NCBI GenBank assembly: GCA_001953115.1
Contig: LSSL01003536.1
Coordinates: 1-12,262 of the forward strand
Length of the DNA: 12,262 bases
Direction: 5' to 3'
Source of the DNA: Smittium mucronatum
Taxonomy: Eukaryota > Kickxellomycota > Harpellomycetes > Harpellales > Legeriomycetaceae
The stretch's first letter is position 1. Every line of letters begins with the position of its first letter. Positions 9,701 through 12,262 of this stretch are shown one piece after another. The position numbers and the translations under genes were made by a program. A model generated the notes under the pieces. It was not told the origin of the DNA, did no database searches, and saw only the letters and a list, made by a program, of their open reading frames with translations.

Positions 9701-9770
9701 ATCTCGAGAAGGTTAAAACTTTCATTTTTTTTGTTTAATTATATTACTTTTTCTTATGAAAAATAAAAAG

Positions 9771-9788
9771 ATTATGGCGATTATGGCG
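9771..9788 (+). repeat. 9-bp perfect tandem duplication
   Basis: ATTATGGCG is repeated exactly twice. It is a small slippage-type duplication in otherwise featureless DNA. Confidence 0.8.
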
Positions 9789-10416
9789 AAATACACTTAA
9801 TTAAGCTCACTAAATATCAATATCAAGATAATATTTGTACTTTTAAATATATTTTTTATATAACATATAATTATTTGAGATTTTCAATTTTGCTTTTTAT
9901 AGTGTATTTTCTTTACTATAAAAGCACTGTAACGTTAAATTTCATCTTTTAACAAATAAAAAAGCTATAAAAATTTAAAATTGAAGAAAAAAACCATCAT
10001 AAATAAGAAAATCAAGGGGTTTAAGAAGATAAAAATAATAAAATTTATCAGTTAATATAAATAATGAGATTTAACTATATAATAATTTATTTTTTTTGTT
10101 TTTCGCATGATTATGTGATTAAAACGTGTGAAAATTTCAAATTACGAGTAAAATAAAAGTATAGAAAGAGTTCCATCTTATCAATTTTTTTTAAAAGAAA
10201 CGAAAAAATTATCGATATTTATCTCTTTTAAACATCAGCTAATGACATACCAAACTTAAAAATGTTTCTAATATAGCATTAAAAGTATTTTATATAGCTT
10301 TTTATATGAATTTTCTCATCAAAAAGATATTCATAAATGATAATTCTTACATTTTTGTAAGTAATAAAAAAGTTAAAATTTGAATTTGCTTTCAATTTTG
10401 ACCTCATGTTAAGCTT
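9789..10416. other. AT-rich intergenic DNA, nothing identified
   Basis: No gene, repeat or RNA structure is supported in this stretch. Confidence 0.6.
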
Positions 10417-10440
10417 TTAATATATATATATATATATTAA
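10417..10440. repeat. AT dinucleotide repeat forming a perfect palindrome
   Basis: TTAA, then eight TA units, then TTAA make a 24-base perfect palindrome. It is a simple-sequence repeat that could extrude as a hairpin; no function is implied. Confidence 0.9.
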
Positions 10441-10930
10441 GATAACTTAATAAAACCCCCGCTAAAAAATATCAAAAAAAGAAAACAGCGAATAAAAAAA
10501 TGATCTTATCCTAGAAATTATGATTATCTGCCCTTGACTGACTTTATACCTGTAAGAATTGGGTGAAATCTAGATAATGGTAGTTTCCGTCTATAAGATC
10601 TTAAATTAAGTGTACAACCAAGTTTAAAATCGGTATATAATTAAAAACTTTGACTACGAATTTTTTTTTTTTTGAAAAAACTGAGATCCTAATTAGAGTT
10701 TATTTCTAACAGGGTTAATAAAAACAGGGTACCAACCAATTTTAAGATAGATTTTCTAGATCTTCCTATAAAAAGTTGTAAAATATCGAGATATACCAGA
10801 ATGGTGAGCTTTGGGATTTTCTATCGAATATTTGGAAGAAAGTAAGTAAAATTATGGATTTATGATTCATTCAGATGTTCATCTTCTGCAACCTCTGACT
10901 TTTGGATCGTTCTGTGCCTCCAAAATTATT
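10441..10930. other. Slightly less AT-rich block, unidentified
   Basis: Composition rises here (for example 10501-10620 and 10790-10930) relative to the flanks, and short open stretches exist on both strands, but none exceeds what chance allows and I recognise no domain. It may be an old mobile-element or gene remnant beyond recognition by eye. Confidence 0.3.
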
Positions 10931-12199
10931 AAAAATCATGAATGTACAATGATGAGTGAAGTTTTTTTTTAATTTGCTTTTAAAATTGTACTAATTATGC
11001 ACCCAAATCACTGAAAAGTATTTTTTGTTAGGAGAAAAAAAATATATTCATTCAATCTTTTTCACATAACTGTAGAAATTGAAAATAAAATTACAATCAA
11101 TAAAATACAATACAATAATTTTTTCATCAAATTATTTCCAGATTTACACATTTTTTAACAAATGACACAACGTTATTTTTGTTGAGAAATAGAATATCTT
11201 AAATTATAATATGAATTAAAACAGTGGTTTTATCTTTGATAGTATTTAGGCTATGATCTTAATAAATAAAGCATCAGATAAAAAATAAAATTTTATATAA
11301 CTCCATAAATATTTTTTAACTTATGGCTCTCCTATTTAGTTGAATTATTTAAAAAAACAATTTAATTTTAATGTTATATAGAATAAAAAAGCGTGTTTTT
11401 TTTGGTATAAAAACTTCAATTTTTTCAACTAATTGTACTGATAGTGATTTTTTACCCCCCAAAAAAAATCCTCTTAATTTCTAAAAATCTTAATGGATAT
11501 TATTTGAGGTAGTTTAGTATAATTTTTTATCAAAATTAATCGAAATAAACTTTCTTAAGCTCTTTTTCGCCAATAACTATATTTATAAAGCTACAGAATT
11601 CAAAGTTTTAACTTTTATCGAAAGAAATTCTCTAAAGCGTCATCATCAAATAGTTATAAGTTTTTTTATATTTAAAAAATATATTCACATTGCGATAAGA
11701 TGGAAAAAATGAAAAAAATATAAATATATATATTATATTCAGTTTTTTTCATTCTTTATTCCATAGAATCTTTATGCTTGGATTTTTAAAAAAAATTAAT
11801 TAAATGTACAAGCATTTTTGTGTTTCGGTTTGAAAACATCCTTATTTTTAAGACCAGTTTTTTTTATTTTTTTTTGAAGAATCCGTTATTAAATAATCAA
11901 CTGTTTTAATATGTTTATTAAATAATTAGATACACTTGAAACAGTCTTCATTTTGTAGAACCTTTATTTATAGCCGAATTTACAGCACTAATTAGACTCT
12001 TGATTTTTTTTCCTTACAAAACACTGATGAAAAAATATCATTGAGAATGAAGGGATTTTTTTGGCTAACTCATCTTAAAATACTCTTATTTATTAAGAAT
12101 GAGATTTTAGTGAAAAAAAGTATTATGTGAAAATACTCTTATACGGTATATAAAAATTTTTTAGTCGAAGCAGAATATAAAGTTTTTTGTGGTGGATAT
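10931..12199. other. AT-rich intergenic DNA, nothing identified
   Basis: Only homopolymer runs and short AT-rich direct repeats are visible; no gene or RNA is supported. Confidence 0.6.
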
Positions 12200-12262
12200 T
12201 TTTTTTTTGTATCACGGAATTTTATTGTAAGATAACGTCATTAAAAACTATACTAAAAAAAT
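12200..12262 (+). repeat. Dispersed repeat end, truncated by the window edge
   Basis: This is the partner of 4302-4363 in inverted orientation, differing by two substitutions and one base gap. Homology begins at 12200 and is still running at the last base of the window, so the rest of this copy lies beyond 12262. If it is the same element as on the left, it should continue into sequence like the GC-rich island read on the minus strand from 4301 downward. Confidence 0.8.

Overview
The window is extremely AT-rich (roughly four bases in five), has long homopolymer runs, and carries almost no open reading frame above the chance length for such a composition. The one clearly recognisable coding relic is a eukaryotic piggyBac-type transposase. 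No bacterial gene layout, rRNA or convincing tRNA is seen. This fits a gene-poor, transposon-bearing, AT-rich eukaryotic genome. A large-genome microsporidian or an AT-rich arthropod or arthropod parasite would fit, but the organism is inference and the window does not settle it.

Layout: 1-3640 is a gene desert. At 3655-3689 two short palindromes mark the left edge of a compositionally foreign island (about 3690-4265, roughly 40-45% GC in the rows I counted). It has a tRNA-like box A, a poor box B, a T9 run and an internally repeated 14-mer, but I cannot assign it to a family. Directly right of it, 4302-4363 is almost identical, in inverted orientation, to the last 63 bases of the window (12200-12262). 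This is a young dispersed repeat whose right-hand copy runs off the window edge. A small minus-strand block at 4770-4962 is open in two frames, and a hairpin-bearing patch lies at 5290-5372; neither is identified. At 6028-6382 there are three tandem copies of a noncoding unit of about 118 bp.

From 6953 to 8621 lies a full-length but dead piggyBac transposase pseudogene. It has at least six frame changes and at least seven in-frame stops, yet the catalytic aspartates and most of the C-terminal cysteine ribbon are still readable. A TTA microsatellite ends it. From 8622 to 12199 I find only small tandem and palindromic repeats and a slightly less AT-rich patch at 10440-10930.

The genes do not form a pathway. 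The window reads as transposon-littered intergenic DNA with an old element (piggyBac) and a much younger repeat. The most promising unexplained pieces are the GC-rich island and the inverted repeat that abuts it.
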